DNA of 8,178 bases, taken from the NCBI GenBank assembly GCA_019508105.1, contig JAEKMB010000108.1, positions 1 through 8,178 on the forward strand, read 5' to 3'. A program made the position numbers and the translations under genes. Positions 1 to 5,445 of this stretch are shown here, piece by piece (the first letter of the stretch is position 1; the number at the start of each line of letters is the position of its first letter). Source of the stretch: Alphaproteobacteria bacterium. Lineage in GTDB: Bacteria; Pseudomonadota; Alphaproteobacteria; Micropepsales; Micropepsaceae. Below the pieces are notes generated by a model. That model had not been told where the DNA came from, searched no databases, and saw only the letters and a program-made list of their open reading frames with translations.

Positions 1-222
1 TTTGCCGTGCGTCCCGCGCTGGAGTCAGGGGACTGGAAAAGCGCGGCCCTGTTCGGGGCGCTGTTTGGATGTTTTACCTACGCCACCTATGACCTCACCA
101 ACATGGCCACCATGAAAGTGTGGACCCTGCGCGTGACCTTGCTGGATATCGCCTGGGGCACCATCCTGACCGGCATCACTGCCAGCGCCGGCGCTTTCGC
201 CGCTTTAAAGTTCGCCAAGTAG
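1..222 (+). CDS. DUF2177 family membrane protein, 3' end only
   Basis: The reading frame is open from base 1 to the TAG at 220-222, so the true start lies upstream of the window. The visible 73 residues match the C-terminal half of DUF2177 proteins: FAV-PAL near the start, a GALFGCFTYATYDLTN stretch, then TLRVTLLDIAWGT. Two hydrophobic segments are visible, at about residues 16-30 and 48-70 of the fragment, consistent with an integral inner-membrane protein of four or so helices when complete. The biochemical function of the family is unknown. It converges with the next gene, and only one base separates the two stop codons. An in-frame GTG at position 7 is probably an internal Val, because conserved family residues lie at and before it. 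Confidence 0.85.
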   Translation, partial: FAVRPALESGDWKSAALFGALFGCFTYATYDLTNMATMKVWTLRVTLLDIAWGTILTGITASAGAFAALKFAK

Positions 223-223
223 C

Positions 224-559
224 CTAATTCTGACCGTACAGCAGGTGTAACTGCGCGCGCGAAGAGTCGGTAATGATTTCGTTGCGGCTGGCATCATATG
301 CCATCTGCCTGGCATTCAGCACCACCACCTTCTCACCGGGGCCTCGCAGCGCCACCGACACTTTGGTGGGCGTGCCTTGCGCGGTCAAATCCACGCGCTG
401 TACCGCGCCGATAATCTGGCCGTTGGTATCGCGCACATTGGCCTTGCCGATGGTGGCCGGCGGATTGTTGATGGAAGACAGGGCGACGGGTACCGCAAAC
501 ACAGGCGTCGCCATCAAAGCCAAGGCGGCGCCAGTCATGGCGAAAAGACGATTCTTCAT
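224..559 (-). CDS. Exported small protein with PRC-barrel-like body
   Basis: This is a 111-aa protein. It begins with a typical Sec signal peptide: Lys2 and Arg4, a hydrophobic core (about residues 6-18), and a PVFA cleavage motif giving a likely cut after residue 22. The mature part (about 90 aa) has alternating beta-type segments. These include a turn with DTNGQIIGAVQRV, a VSVAL strand, a VVVLNAR strand and a YDASRNEIIT segment. That pattern resembles PRC-barrel-like domains of periplasmic alphaproteobacterial proteins. The fold call is pattern recognition, and no catalytic residues or cysteines are seen. The start is well supported: AGGAGG (plus-strand complement at 567-572) sits just upstream of the ATG. 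An EcfG-type promoter (591-616, minus strand) lies about 30 bp upstream, so stress-induced expression is inferred. The function is not known. Confidence 0.8.
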   Translation of the reverse strand: MKNRLFAMTGAALALMATPVFAVPVALSSINNPPATIGKANVRDTNGQIIGAVQRVDLTAQGTPTKVSVALRGPGEKVVVLNARQMAYDASRNEIITDSSRAQLHLLYGQN

Positions 560-590
560 GGAAGTCCTCCTGTGAAGGCTGAGCCATGAA

Positions 591-616
591 AACGGGCGGG
601 CAGCGGAGCCCGTTCC
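591..616 (-). promoter_or_regulatory. EcfG-type promoter for the exported protein gene
   Basis: Read on the minus strand, GGAAC (616 to 612) is followed by 17 bp and CGTT (594 to 591). This matches the published alphaproteobacterial EcfG consensus GGAAC-N16/17-cGTT. Transcription would begin a few bases further left, about 25 bp before the ATG at 559, leaving room for the AGGAGG ribosome site. Its presence in a window that encodes EcfG itself strengthens the call. Confidence 0.75.
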
Positions 617-648
617 CGGCGAAAAGCGCGGGAACCCGGGACCTTAGG

Positions 649-673
649 GGAACCGGGCCGGGACGACGGAGTT
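649..673 (+). promoter_or_regulatory. EcfG-type promoter for the DUF3309 operon
   Basis: GGAAC at 649-653, a 16-bp spacer, then AGTT at 670-673. This differs from the usual cGTT only at the first base, the same variant seen at the phyR promoter in this window. The ATG of the DUF3309 gene lies 32 bp downstream with a GGAAGGA ribosome site between. The site is divergent from the promoter at 591-616, so the 145-bp intergenic region carries two EcfG-type promoters pointing outward. A third, unpaired GGAAC (631-635) lies between them. Confidence 0.7.
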
Positions 674-704
674 GCTTTTCAGATAATGCTGGAAGGAATT
701 TCAA

Positions 705-860
705 ATGCTCGGAACAATTCTGATTGTGGTGCTTCTGCTGTTGCTTCTGGGCGCCTGGCCTTCCTGGCCGCACAGCCGTAGCTGGGGTTATTACCCGTCC
801 GGAACCTTGGGCCTGGTGCTGGTCATTGTGCTGGTGCTGGCCCTGCTAGGCCGCATCTGA
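705..860 (+). CDS. DUF3309 family small membrane protein (51 aa)
   Basis: The product starts MLGTILIVVLLLLLLGAWPSW, continues through HSRSWGYYPSG and ends with a second hydrophobic stretch and GRI. This is the DUF3309 layout: two short hydrophobic segments (about residues 2-18 and 34-48) flanking an aromatic, Gly/Pro-rich loop. Members are about 50 aa, so the gene is full length. It is probably an inner-membrane protein of unknown molecular role. GGAAGGA at 691-697 is a good ribosome site for the ATG. It is the first gene after the EcfG-type promoter at 649-673, and the next gene starts 12 bp after its stop, so an operon with the two small genes downstream is likely. Confidence 0.85.
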   Translation: MLGTILIVVLLLLLLGAWPSWPHSRSWGYYPSGTLGLVLVIVLVLALLGRI

Positions 861-872
861 CAGGGCATCGGC

Positions 873-1091
873 ATGACCAAGAAGAAGCTGTTCGACGACA
901 TCCGGCAAAACCCAGCGCGCATCTATCGCACCCCCGGCGACGTGCTGCGCGACCGGCGGTTCGACGATGCCGAGCGGCTGCAGATTCTGGAGGCCTGGCG
1001 CGAGACCGACCCGGCCGAGAAAGATGAAATCGCGGTGATGATCGCGGAGCTGGAAGACCGGCTCCACATCAGCGGCCACGCCGCGGAATAA
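873..1091 (+). CDS. Small soluble protein of unknown function (72 aa)
   Basis: The 72-aa product is highly charged, with no signal peptide or membrane segment. It has a core of the type P-x-D-V-L-R-D-x-R-x-D-D-A-E-R-x-x-I-L-E-A-W. This resembles short alphaproteobacterial proteins with a DVLRDPRFSDAEKRAILEAW-like motif, which I recall as uncharacterised. The second half is predicted helical and acidic (about residues 46-66). It lies 12 bp after the DUF3309 stop and 12 bp before the 49-aa gene, so it is very likely co-transcribed under the EcfG-type promoter at 649-673. The ribosome site is weak (AGGG at 862-865), which suggests coupling to upstream translation. A stress-related cytoplasmic role is inferred from context only. 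Confidence 0.75.
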   Translation: MTKKKLFDDIRQNPARIYRTPGDVLRDRRFDDAERLQILEAWRETDPAEKDEIAVMIAELEDRLHISGHAAE

Positions 1092-1103
1092 AGGAGACAG
1101 ATC

Positions 1104-1253
1104 ATGGCGACGACGGAAAACGGCAAGACGGTTCTTAGCGCCCAGGAAGCACGGGGCGGCAAGGAACTGGGCGTCATGCGCTATGTGCTGCACATTTCGC
1201 TGGCGCTGGCGGTGATCGCGGGCATCGTGATCTATGCCATCTTCTTCCACTGA
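1104..1253 (+). CDS. Single-pass small membrane protein (49 aa)
   Basis: The product has a polar N-terminus of about 25 residues (MATTENGKTVLSAQEARGG), then a single hydrophobic segment (about residues 29-47) ending in IYAIFFH. AAGGAG, right after the stop of the preceding gene, gives a strong ribosome site 7 bp before the ATG, so the gene is convincing despite its size. It is the last gene of the DUF3309 operon. The expected topology is N-terminus in the cytoplasm with the helix in the inner membrane. I recognise no named family. It converges with the response regulator gene, and only 14 bp separate the stops with no clear hairpin terminator between them. Confidence 0.75.
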   Translation: MATTENGKTVLSAQEARGGKELGVMRYVLHISLALAVIAGIVIYAIFFH

Positions 1254-1267
1254 CCGGGCCAGGCTGA

Positions 1268-1690
1268 CTAACCTGACAACTGCATCAGGGCGCGCCTGAG
1301 CTCCACCGGGCCGAAGGGTTTGCGCAGCACCGCACGATCCTGGAATTTGGCCGGGATGCTATGCGGTCCATAGGCGGTGGCGAACAGGAAGGGAATCTCG
1401 CGTTCCAGAAGTTCATCGGCAAAGGCAAAAACCGTCTTGCCGTTCAGGTGCACATCCAGCACCGCGATGTCGAACAATTCGCTGTCCACCAGCCGCATGG
1501 CATCTTCCAGGCGGGGCACCACGGCGGCAACCTCATAGGCCAGCTCGCTCACCATGTCCTCGATCAGCATGGCCACGGTCATCTCGTCCTCGACCACCAG
1601 CACGCGGGGCGCCACCAGCCGCATATGGGTGTGGTCGGCGGGCAGGCCCGGAATGGGTCCGCGGTGCGGTGAGATGGCAGGATCGCCCAT
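1268..1690 (-). CDS. Single-domain response regulator (receiver), FAT-GUY-like
   Basis: This is a 140-aa stand-alone receiver domain with no output domain. Visible key residues are the acidic cluster E34-D35-E36, phosphoacceptor D79 in VLDVHLNG, T105 in FLFATAYG, and K124-P125 in LRKPF. The FATAYG segment resembles the FAT-GUY subfamily of receivers, known in alphaproteobacteria as partners of HWE/HisKA_2 kinases and of general stress signalling. A role in shuttling phosphate to or from the GSR kinase network is inferred. ATG 1690 is the first possible start after an in-frame stop, but it has no clear Shine-Dalgarno. M23 (ATG at 1624) would still keep the whole receiver. No EcfG-type box was found upstream. 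Upstream it is divergent from the glycosyltransferase operon. Confidence 0.88.
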   Translation of the reverse strand: MGDPAISPHRGPIPGLPADHTHMRLVAPRVLVVEDEMTVAMLIEDMVSELAYEVAAVVPRLEDAMRLVDSELFDIAVLDVHLNGKTVFAFADELLEREIPFLFATAYGPHSIPAKFQDRAVLRKPFGPVELRRALMQLSG

Positions 1691-1829
1691 AGCTGCCCAA
1701 CGCCTGTTTCAGCCCAAAGTTGCACCAACTGCGCCGATAAGCGGCTGTGATGGTTAGCCATTTGTTGACGCCGCCCGCTAACCCCTTGACGTTAAACGCA
1801 GCAGCCCGCACCAAGGGAATAATCTTTTT

Positions 1830-2927
1830 TTGAGTTCCGCTTTGGCCACCGCCCAACTGAGCATCGTCGTCCCCACCTTCCAGGAGCGGGGAAATGTCGC
1901 CGAACTGGTTCGCCGGCTGGATGCCGCCCTGGGCGGTGTTGCCTGGGAAGCCATTTTCGTGGACGACAATTCCCCCGACGGCACGGCCGCGGCGGTGAAG
2001 GAGATTGCCGCCCAGGACGCCAGAGTGCGGTGCCTGCGCCGGGTCGGACGCCGGGGACTGGCGGGCGCCTGTATCGAAGGCATCCTGTCCAGCGCCGCCC
2101 CTTATGTCGCGGTGATCGACGCCGATCTGCAGCATGACGAAAAAGTGCTGCCCGCCATGCTGGCCAGGCTGCAAAGCGGCGAAGCCGACCTGGTGGCGGC
2201 CACCCGCTATGTCGCGGGGGGATCGGCCGCCAGCTTTTCGGAAGGGCGCGGCACCATTTCGCGGCTGGCGACCCGAATGACCCACAAGATGGTGGGCACG
2301 CCTCTGTCCGATCCCATGTCGGGCTTTTTCATGCTGCGTCGCGACCGGTTCGATGAGATCGCACCGCGCCTGTCGCCGGCCGGATTCAAGATCCTGCTGG
2401 ACATCGCCGCCACGGCGGGACCGTCCTTGCGCATCGCCGAACAGGCTTACAGCTTCGGTGAGCGCCATGCCGGCGAAAGCAAGTTCAACATCCAGATCGG
2501 GGTGGAATTCCTGGGCCTGCTGCTGGCCAAGATGACCGGCGACCTGGTGGACCCGCGGTTCATCTTCTTTGCCATTGTCGGCAGCATCGGTCTTGTTGTG
2601 CATCTGGCGGTGCTGTTCGGTGGACTTCTGGTGCACGAGAATTTCCGCGGCGCCCAGATCATCGCCACCTTTGCCGCCATGACCAGCAACTTCCTGCTCA
2701 ACAATGAGCTGACTTATCGCGACCGGCGCCTGAAGGGCTGGTCGATGCTCAGGGGCTTTGTGCTGTTCTGCCTGGTCTGCTCGGTGGGAGTGCTGGCCAA
2801 TGTGGACCTGGCGAGCTGGCTCTATGTCGAGCGCCCGATCTGGTGGGTGGCCGGGGCGGTGGGCGCGGTGATGAGCGTGTTGTGGAATTACGCCATGTCG
2901 ACACTGTTTGTCTGGCGCGCGCGGTGA
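1830..2927 (+). CDS. GT2 polyprenyl-phosphate glycosyltransferase fused to GtrA
   Basis: The 365-aa protein has two domains. Residues about 10-235 are a GT-A glycosyltransferase of the dolichol-phosphate-mannose-synthase type: VVPTFQE, D45-D46 in FVDDNSPDGT, the D97-A-D99 metal site with LQHDE, DPMSGFF, and a GERHAGESKF motif. Residues about 244-363 form a four-helix GtrA domain that starts FFAIVGSIG and ends FVWRAR. Family knowledge suggests it makes a polyprenyl-phosphate sugar at the cytoplasmic face, with the GtrA part aiding its flipping or membrane anchoring. The sugar is not identifiable. The start is a TTG at 1830 preceded by AAGGGA (1813-1818), because no ATG or GTG exists between the upstream in-frame stop (1779) and the VVPTFQE motif. 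Seven T's run into the TTG. The stop overlaps the next gene by 4 bp (GTGA). Confidence 0.9.
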   Translation: MSSALATAQLSIVVPTFQERGNVAELVRRLDAALGGVAWEAIFVDDNSPDGTAAAVKEIAAQDARVRCLRRVGRRGLAGACIEGILSSAAPYVAVIDADLQHDEKVLPAMLARLQSGEADLVAATRYVAGGSAASFSEGRGTISRLATRMTHKMVGTPLSDPMSGFFMLRRDRFDEIAPRLSPAGFKILLDIAATAGPSLRIAEQAYSFGERHAGESKFNIQIGVEFLGLLLAKMTGDLVDPRFIFFAIVGSIGLVVHLAVLFGGLLVHENFRGAQIIATFAAMTSNFLLNNELTYRDRRLKGWSMLRGFVLFCLVCSVGVLANVDLASWLYVERPIWWVAGAVGAVMSVLWNYAMSTLFVWRAR

Positions 2928-4372
2928 TACCTGCACGGGTGTCTCTCCTGATTGTTTGTGTGCTGCTTTTTCTGCGCGCTGTGATGGCGGCGGTTTTGCC
3001 GCTGTCGGCGGATGAAGCCTATTACTGGCTATGGTCGCTGCGTCCGGCTTTCGGCTATTTCGATCATCCCCCCATGATCGCCTGGTTGATCCGCGCCGGA
3101 ACCCTGGTGCTGGGCGACACGCCTTTAGGTGTGCGGCTGGCCGGCGTGGTGCTTTCGCTGCCCGCCAGCTGGTGTGTCTGGCGGGCCGCGGCCTTGATCC
3201 TCAAGGATGAAGACAAAGCCGCGCTGGCGGCGCTGTTCTTCAATCTCACCATCATGGTTTCGGCCGAGCTGATGGCGGCGACGCCGGACATGCCCTCCAC
3301 CGTCATGGCTTGCGCCTTCCTCTATTGTTTGGCGCGCGTGCAAGCCAGCGGCGACGGGAAGTGGTGGCTCGCGGTCGGTGCTGCTGCCGGGCTGGGCCTG
3401 CTCTCCAAATTCTCCGCGCTTTTTCTCGGCGCCGGCGCGTTGGGCTGGCTGCTGCTGGACCGCGATGCCCGCCCGGGGGCGGATGCCCCCAAAAAAACAA
3501 AGTGGCTGGCGTCGCCCTGGCCCTATCTGGCGGCGGTTTTGGCATTGGCGATCGCGGCGCCTTTTTTGCTGTGGCAGTCTCGGCATCACTGGGAGACGTT
3601 CGCCTTCCAGTTCGGCCGTGTCGGCACCGGCCATTTCACTTTGCGCTATCTGGGCGAGTTTCTGGCCGCGCAGCTGGGCATGGCTTCGCCGCTGATTTTT
3701 GTCCTGATGGCGGTCGGCCTGTGGCGCGCGACAAGGCGGGACAGCCCCCTGTTGATGCTGGGACTGCCGGCCTGGGTGGCGCTGGGTTATTTTCTCCTGC
3801 ATTCGCTGCATGACCGGGTCCAGGGCAACTGGCCCTGTTTTCTCTATCCGGTGCTGGCGATCCTGGCGGCCAGCGTCGTCAGCACCACGGGGCCGTGGCG
3901 CAAACTCTCCATGATCGCCGCGCCTTCGGCCGCCCTGATGCTGCTGGCGCTTTATGTCCATGCCGCCTTCCCCCAGATCCTGCATCTGCGCAAGGATCCG
4001 GTGGCGCGCATGCTGGGCCGCGACTTTGCGCCCATCGCCACCGTCGCCGGCGCCCTGACCCAAGCCCATCTGGCCGCTGCCATTGTGACAACCGATTATC
4101 AGACCACGGCCTGGCTGCGCTTCACCCAGCCCGGCATCAAGGTCATCCAGGTCAATGAGCCCCAGCGCTACGAAGACGCCCCGGCTCCGCCGCCCGCCCT
4201 GCTCCAGGACCGCCTGCTGTATTTGGCGGAACTTCGCCGCGACCAGCATCCTGTGGTGCAGCGGTCTTTCGCCTATCTCGGCTTTCCCACCCAGGCTCAG
4301 ACCCCGTCCGGCCTCTACATGCTTTATCCGGTGGGACGCCCCAAAAGTTCCCTCATTGGGAAGATGCCGTAG
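2924..4372 (+). CDS. ArnT/PMT-like GT-C glycosyltransferase, membrane protein
   Basis: The product has 482 aa and many hydrophobic segments, the first at about residues 6-26. Just after it is the loop SADEAYYW (D30-E31) and then FGYFDHPP (45-50). These are the acidic catalytic-loop hallmarks of ArnT/RgtA-type (GT39/GT83) transferases. Such enzymes take a sugar from a polyprenyl-phosphate carrier on the periplasmic side and move it to lipid A, core or another glycan. The C-terminal roughly 90 residues look soluble (TTDYQTTAWLRF onward), as in this family. The frame stays open upstream to 2843. I chose GTG 2924 because it overlaps the preceding stop as GTGA and places the first helix at the N-terminus. 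The pairing with a GT2/GtrA gene fits a donor-synthesis plus transfer module. The exact acceptor is unknown. Confidence 0.88.
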   Translation: MIPARVSLLIVCVLLFLRAVMAAVLPLSADEAYYWLWSLRPAFGYFDHPPMIAWLIRAGTLVLGDTPLGVRLAGVVLSLPASWCVWRAAALILKDEDKAALAALFFNLTIMVSAELMAATPDMPSTVMACAFLYCLARVQASGDGKWWLAVGAAAGLGLLSKFSALFLGAGALGWLLLDRDARPGADAPKKTKWLASPWPYLAAVLALAIAAPFLLWQSRHHWETFAFQFGRVGTGHFTLRYLGEFLAAQLGMASPLIFVLMAVGLWRATRRDSPLLMLGLPAWVALGYFLLHSLHDRVQGNWPCFLYPVLAILAASVVSTTGPWRKLSMIAAPSAALMLLALYVHAAFPQILHLRKDPVARMLGRDFAPIATVAGALTQAHLAAAIVTTDYQTTAWLRFTQPGIKVIQVNEPQRYEDAPAPPPALLQDRLLYLAELRRDQHPVVQRSFAYLGFPTQAQTPSGLYMLYPVGRPKSSLIGKMP

Positions 4373-4392
4373 GCGGTCTGGATTATAACAAA

Positions 4393-4415
4393 AAAGCCCC
4401 GCAGAGCGGGGCTTT
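4393..4415. terminator. Hairpin terminator between converging genes
   Basis: This is a perfect 10-bp stem (AAAGCCCCGC / GCGGGGCTTT) with a 3-nt AGA loop. Read on the minus strand it is followed by six T's and TTGTTATAA-like sequence, a good intrinsic terminator for the DUF1328/51-aa transcript arriving from the right. Read on the plus strand only three T's follow, so it would act less strongly for the glycosyltransferase operon ending 21 bp upstream. Confidence 0.85.
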
Positions 4416-4538
4416 AGAGAAGAGAGCGGACACCCGAAGCGGGCTGTCGAAGGGGCTGGGGGCGTTCCGGATCGGACGTCCGCTCGTGTCAGGTAATGGC
4501 TGGGCCAAAAAAGCGTTCCCCGGCCAGCCAAAATAATT
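4416..4538. other. Structured non-coding spacer with inverted repeats
   Basis: No gene was found here. The stretch contains an exact 10-bp palindrome CGGACGTCCG (4473-4482). It also has 8-bp inverted arms GAGCGGAC (4424-4431) and GTCCGCTC (4478-4485), and a stem-forming pair TGGCTGG (4497-4503) / CCAGCCA (4524-4530). The last pair sits directly after the stop of the 51-aa gene on the minus strand, so the region could form the 3' untranslated part of that transcript before the terminator at 4393-4415. No T-tract follows the inner stem. Confidence 0.5.
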
Positions 4539-4694
4539 TTAGGGCTTGCCCATCGTCGCCACCTTGGCGGGGTGGGGCTGGGCGGCCACTTCCGTGGCAT
4601 GCCGGTCGGAAGAACCGAACAGCAGGGCGCAGAGCAGCACCCCCGCGACCAAGGCTTCCAGCGGATGATCCATCAGAAAGGCGGGAATACGCAT
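4539..4694 (-). CDS. Small membrane protein downstream of DUF1328 (51 aa)
   Basis: The gene was read directly on the minus strand: ATG at 4694, TAA at 4541-4539. The product starts MRIPAFLMDHPLEALVAGVL and has one hydrophobic segment (about residues 13-27, LEALVAGVLLCALLF). A short polar tail of about 24 residues follows, with H/P-rich AQPHPAK. A strong ribosome site (GGGAGG in the reverse complement, about 10 bp upstream) supports it over the overlapping 70-aa frame. It starts 34 bp after the DUF1328 stop and before the terminator at 4393-4415. It is therefore probably the second gene of a DUF1328 transcript under the EcfG-type promoter at 4934-4958. No family recognised. Confidence 0.65.
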   Translation of the reverse strand: MRIPAFLMDHPLEALVAGVLLCALLFGSSDRHATEVAAQPHPAKVATMGKP

Positions 4695-4728
4695 GTCGCA
4701 AGCCTCCCTTAACAAATGATGGGACAGA

Positions 4729-4902
4729 TCAAGCCGGTGGCCTGCCCCTGAACGCGCCGGAAAAGGCGCTGACGATCAGCAGAACCAGAAACACCACCAG
4801 GAGAAGCTTGGCGACCATTGCCGCCGCGCCCGCCAGCCCGAAAAAGCCCATATATCCGGCAACCAGTGCGAGGATCAGAAAAGTCAGCGCCCAACCGAGC
4901 AT
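4729..4902 (-). CDS. DUF1328 family small membrane protein (57 aa)
   Basis: The 57-aa product begins [20 protein letters not shown], has [18 protein letters not shown] in the middle, and ends [13 protein letters not shown]. This is the standard DUF1328 (YtjA-type) pattern of two hydrophobic helices (about 4-22 and 27-46) joined by a Gly/Ala turn. I start at ATG 4902 rather than at an in-frame ATG 10 codons upstream. Family members start MLxWA, and the GGGAG ribosome site lies 7 bp before 4902. It is an inner-membrane protein of unknown role, often found among stress-induced genes. An EcfG-type promoter (4934-4958) lies 32 bp upstream of the start. Confidence 0.9.
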   Translation of the reverse strand: MLGWALTFLILALVAGYMGFFGLAGAAAMVAKLLLVVFLVLLIVSAFSGAFRGRPPA

Positions 4903-4933
4903 GCCGTTGCTCCCGAGGAGTCTAGGCCACAAA

Positions 4934-4958
4934 AACGTCGCGATCGGGCGCGAGTTCC
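4934..4958 (-). promoter_or_regulatory. EcfG-type promoter for DUF1328 gene
   Basis: Minus strand: GGAAC (4958 to 4954), 16-bp spacer, CGTT (4937 to 4934), an exact match to the GGAAC-N16-CGTT consensus. The DUF1328 ATG is 32 bp downstream. It gives the DUF1328/51-aa pair its own stress promoter, separate from the phyR transcript reading in from the right. Confidence 0.8.
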
Positions 4959-4992
4959 CTTTTGTCCACAGGGTGGAGGGCTAGGACAGCGT

Positions 4993-5346
4993 TTATTTGG
5001 AGGATTTGTTGCGGTTGAGAAACATTTTCGCCGCCCCCGCCAGGCCGGCGCCGACAATGGCCACCCACGGCGTCTCCTTGGCGACCGCGGCCAGCAGTAC
5101 CCGGGTGAGCTCGCTGTTGGATTGTGCCGCGGCGGACCGGCGGCGCGGGCGCGACAGAAGCCTGATCACGGCCCAGATCAGCGGCGGCACCAGCAACACC
5201 GCGCCGGCCAGCGCATAACCACCTGCGGGTCCCAAGGCCGCGACCAGCGCCGTGGCCAATGCCTTGCCCAGCAGGCCGACGCCGAAAAACGCCATGGCAA
5301 TGGCGGCTACGGCGAAAATCGCCTTGGCAGTCAATCGCGCCAACAT
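4993..5346 (-). CDS. Small two-helix membrane protein (117 aa)
   Basis: Two long hydrophobic segments (about residues 6-36 and 41-63) are followed by a basic RPRRR patch. Then comes an amphipathic tail with a third weak hydrophobic stretch (about 94-105, WVAIVGAGLAGA) and a Lys/Asn/Ser-rich end. There is no signal peptide, so it is probably an inner-membrane protein. AAAGGGG about 8 bp before the ATG supports the start. It lies 99 bp after the DUF883 gene on the same strand. In enterobacteria a DUF883 protein (YqjD) is followed by a two-helix holin-like protein (YqjE), and this pair has a similar size and order. That parallel is an inference: I do not see convincing sequence identity. No EcfG-type box is seen in the gap. 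Confidence 0.7.
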   Translation of the reverse strand: MLARLTAKAIFAVAAIAMAFFGVGLLGKALATALVAALGPAGGYALAGAVLLVPPLIWAVIRLLSRPRRRSAAAQSNSELTRVLLAAVAKETPWVAIVGAGLAGAAKMFLNRNKSSK

Positions 5347-5407
5347 GTCTGTCCCCTTTGTCGGCCGGTTATACGATAGCGGCCCTTAACAGGGAAATTA
5401 ACGCCCC

Positions 5408-5424
5408 GCGGCGCATAGCGCCGC
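5408..5424. other. GC-rich stem-loop between DUF883 and the 117-aa gene
   Basis: This is a perfect 7-bp inverted repeat, GCGGCGC / GCGCCGC, with a 3-nt loop. It lies 22 bp beyond the DUF883 stop on the minus strand. No run of T's follows on either strand, so a classical intrinsic terminator is doubtful. It could be an RNA-stabilising or processing hairpin that separates DUF883 from the 117-aa gene. Confidence 0.4.
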
Positions 5425-5445
5425 AATGAAATTATTAACGGGCGC

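Noticed and set aside
1765..1797. Two TTGACG hexamers upstream of the GT2 gene as sigma-70 -35 boxes
   Set aside because: No convincing -10 hexamer at 16-18 bp from either copy. The GT2 promoter remains unassigned.
1533..2936. 467-aa open frame on the minus strand
   Set aside because: It lies antisense to the GT2-GtrA gene and part of the response regulator. Its translation is His/Gln/Arg/Gly-rich with no domain, a typical high-GC shadow frame.
4499..4519. Further GGAAC box on the minus strand (4519-4515) in a context resembling the phyR promoter (A6 tract next to GTTCCC)
   Set aside because: No GTT occurs 16-18 bp away, and no gene starts downstream before the terminator. Similarity to 6675-6694 is short and may be chance.
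3125..4600. 491-aa open frame on the minus strand
   Set aside because: It is antisense to the ArnT-like gene, has shadow-type composition without motifs, and runs across a strong terminator hairpin.
4496..4984. 162-aa open frame on the plus strand
   Set aside because: It covers DUF1328 and the 51-aa gene in antisense. It is Arg/Pro-rich without family features.
5408..5424. Hairpin as a rho-independent terminator after DUF883
   Set aside because: The stem is good, but no T-tract follows on either strand. Kept only as a stem-loop of unknown role.
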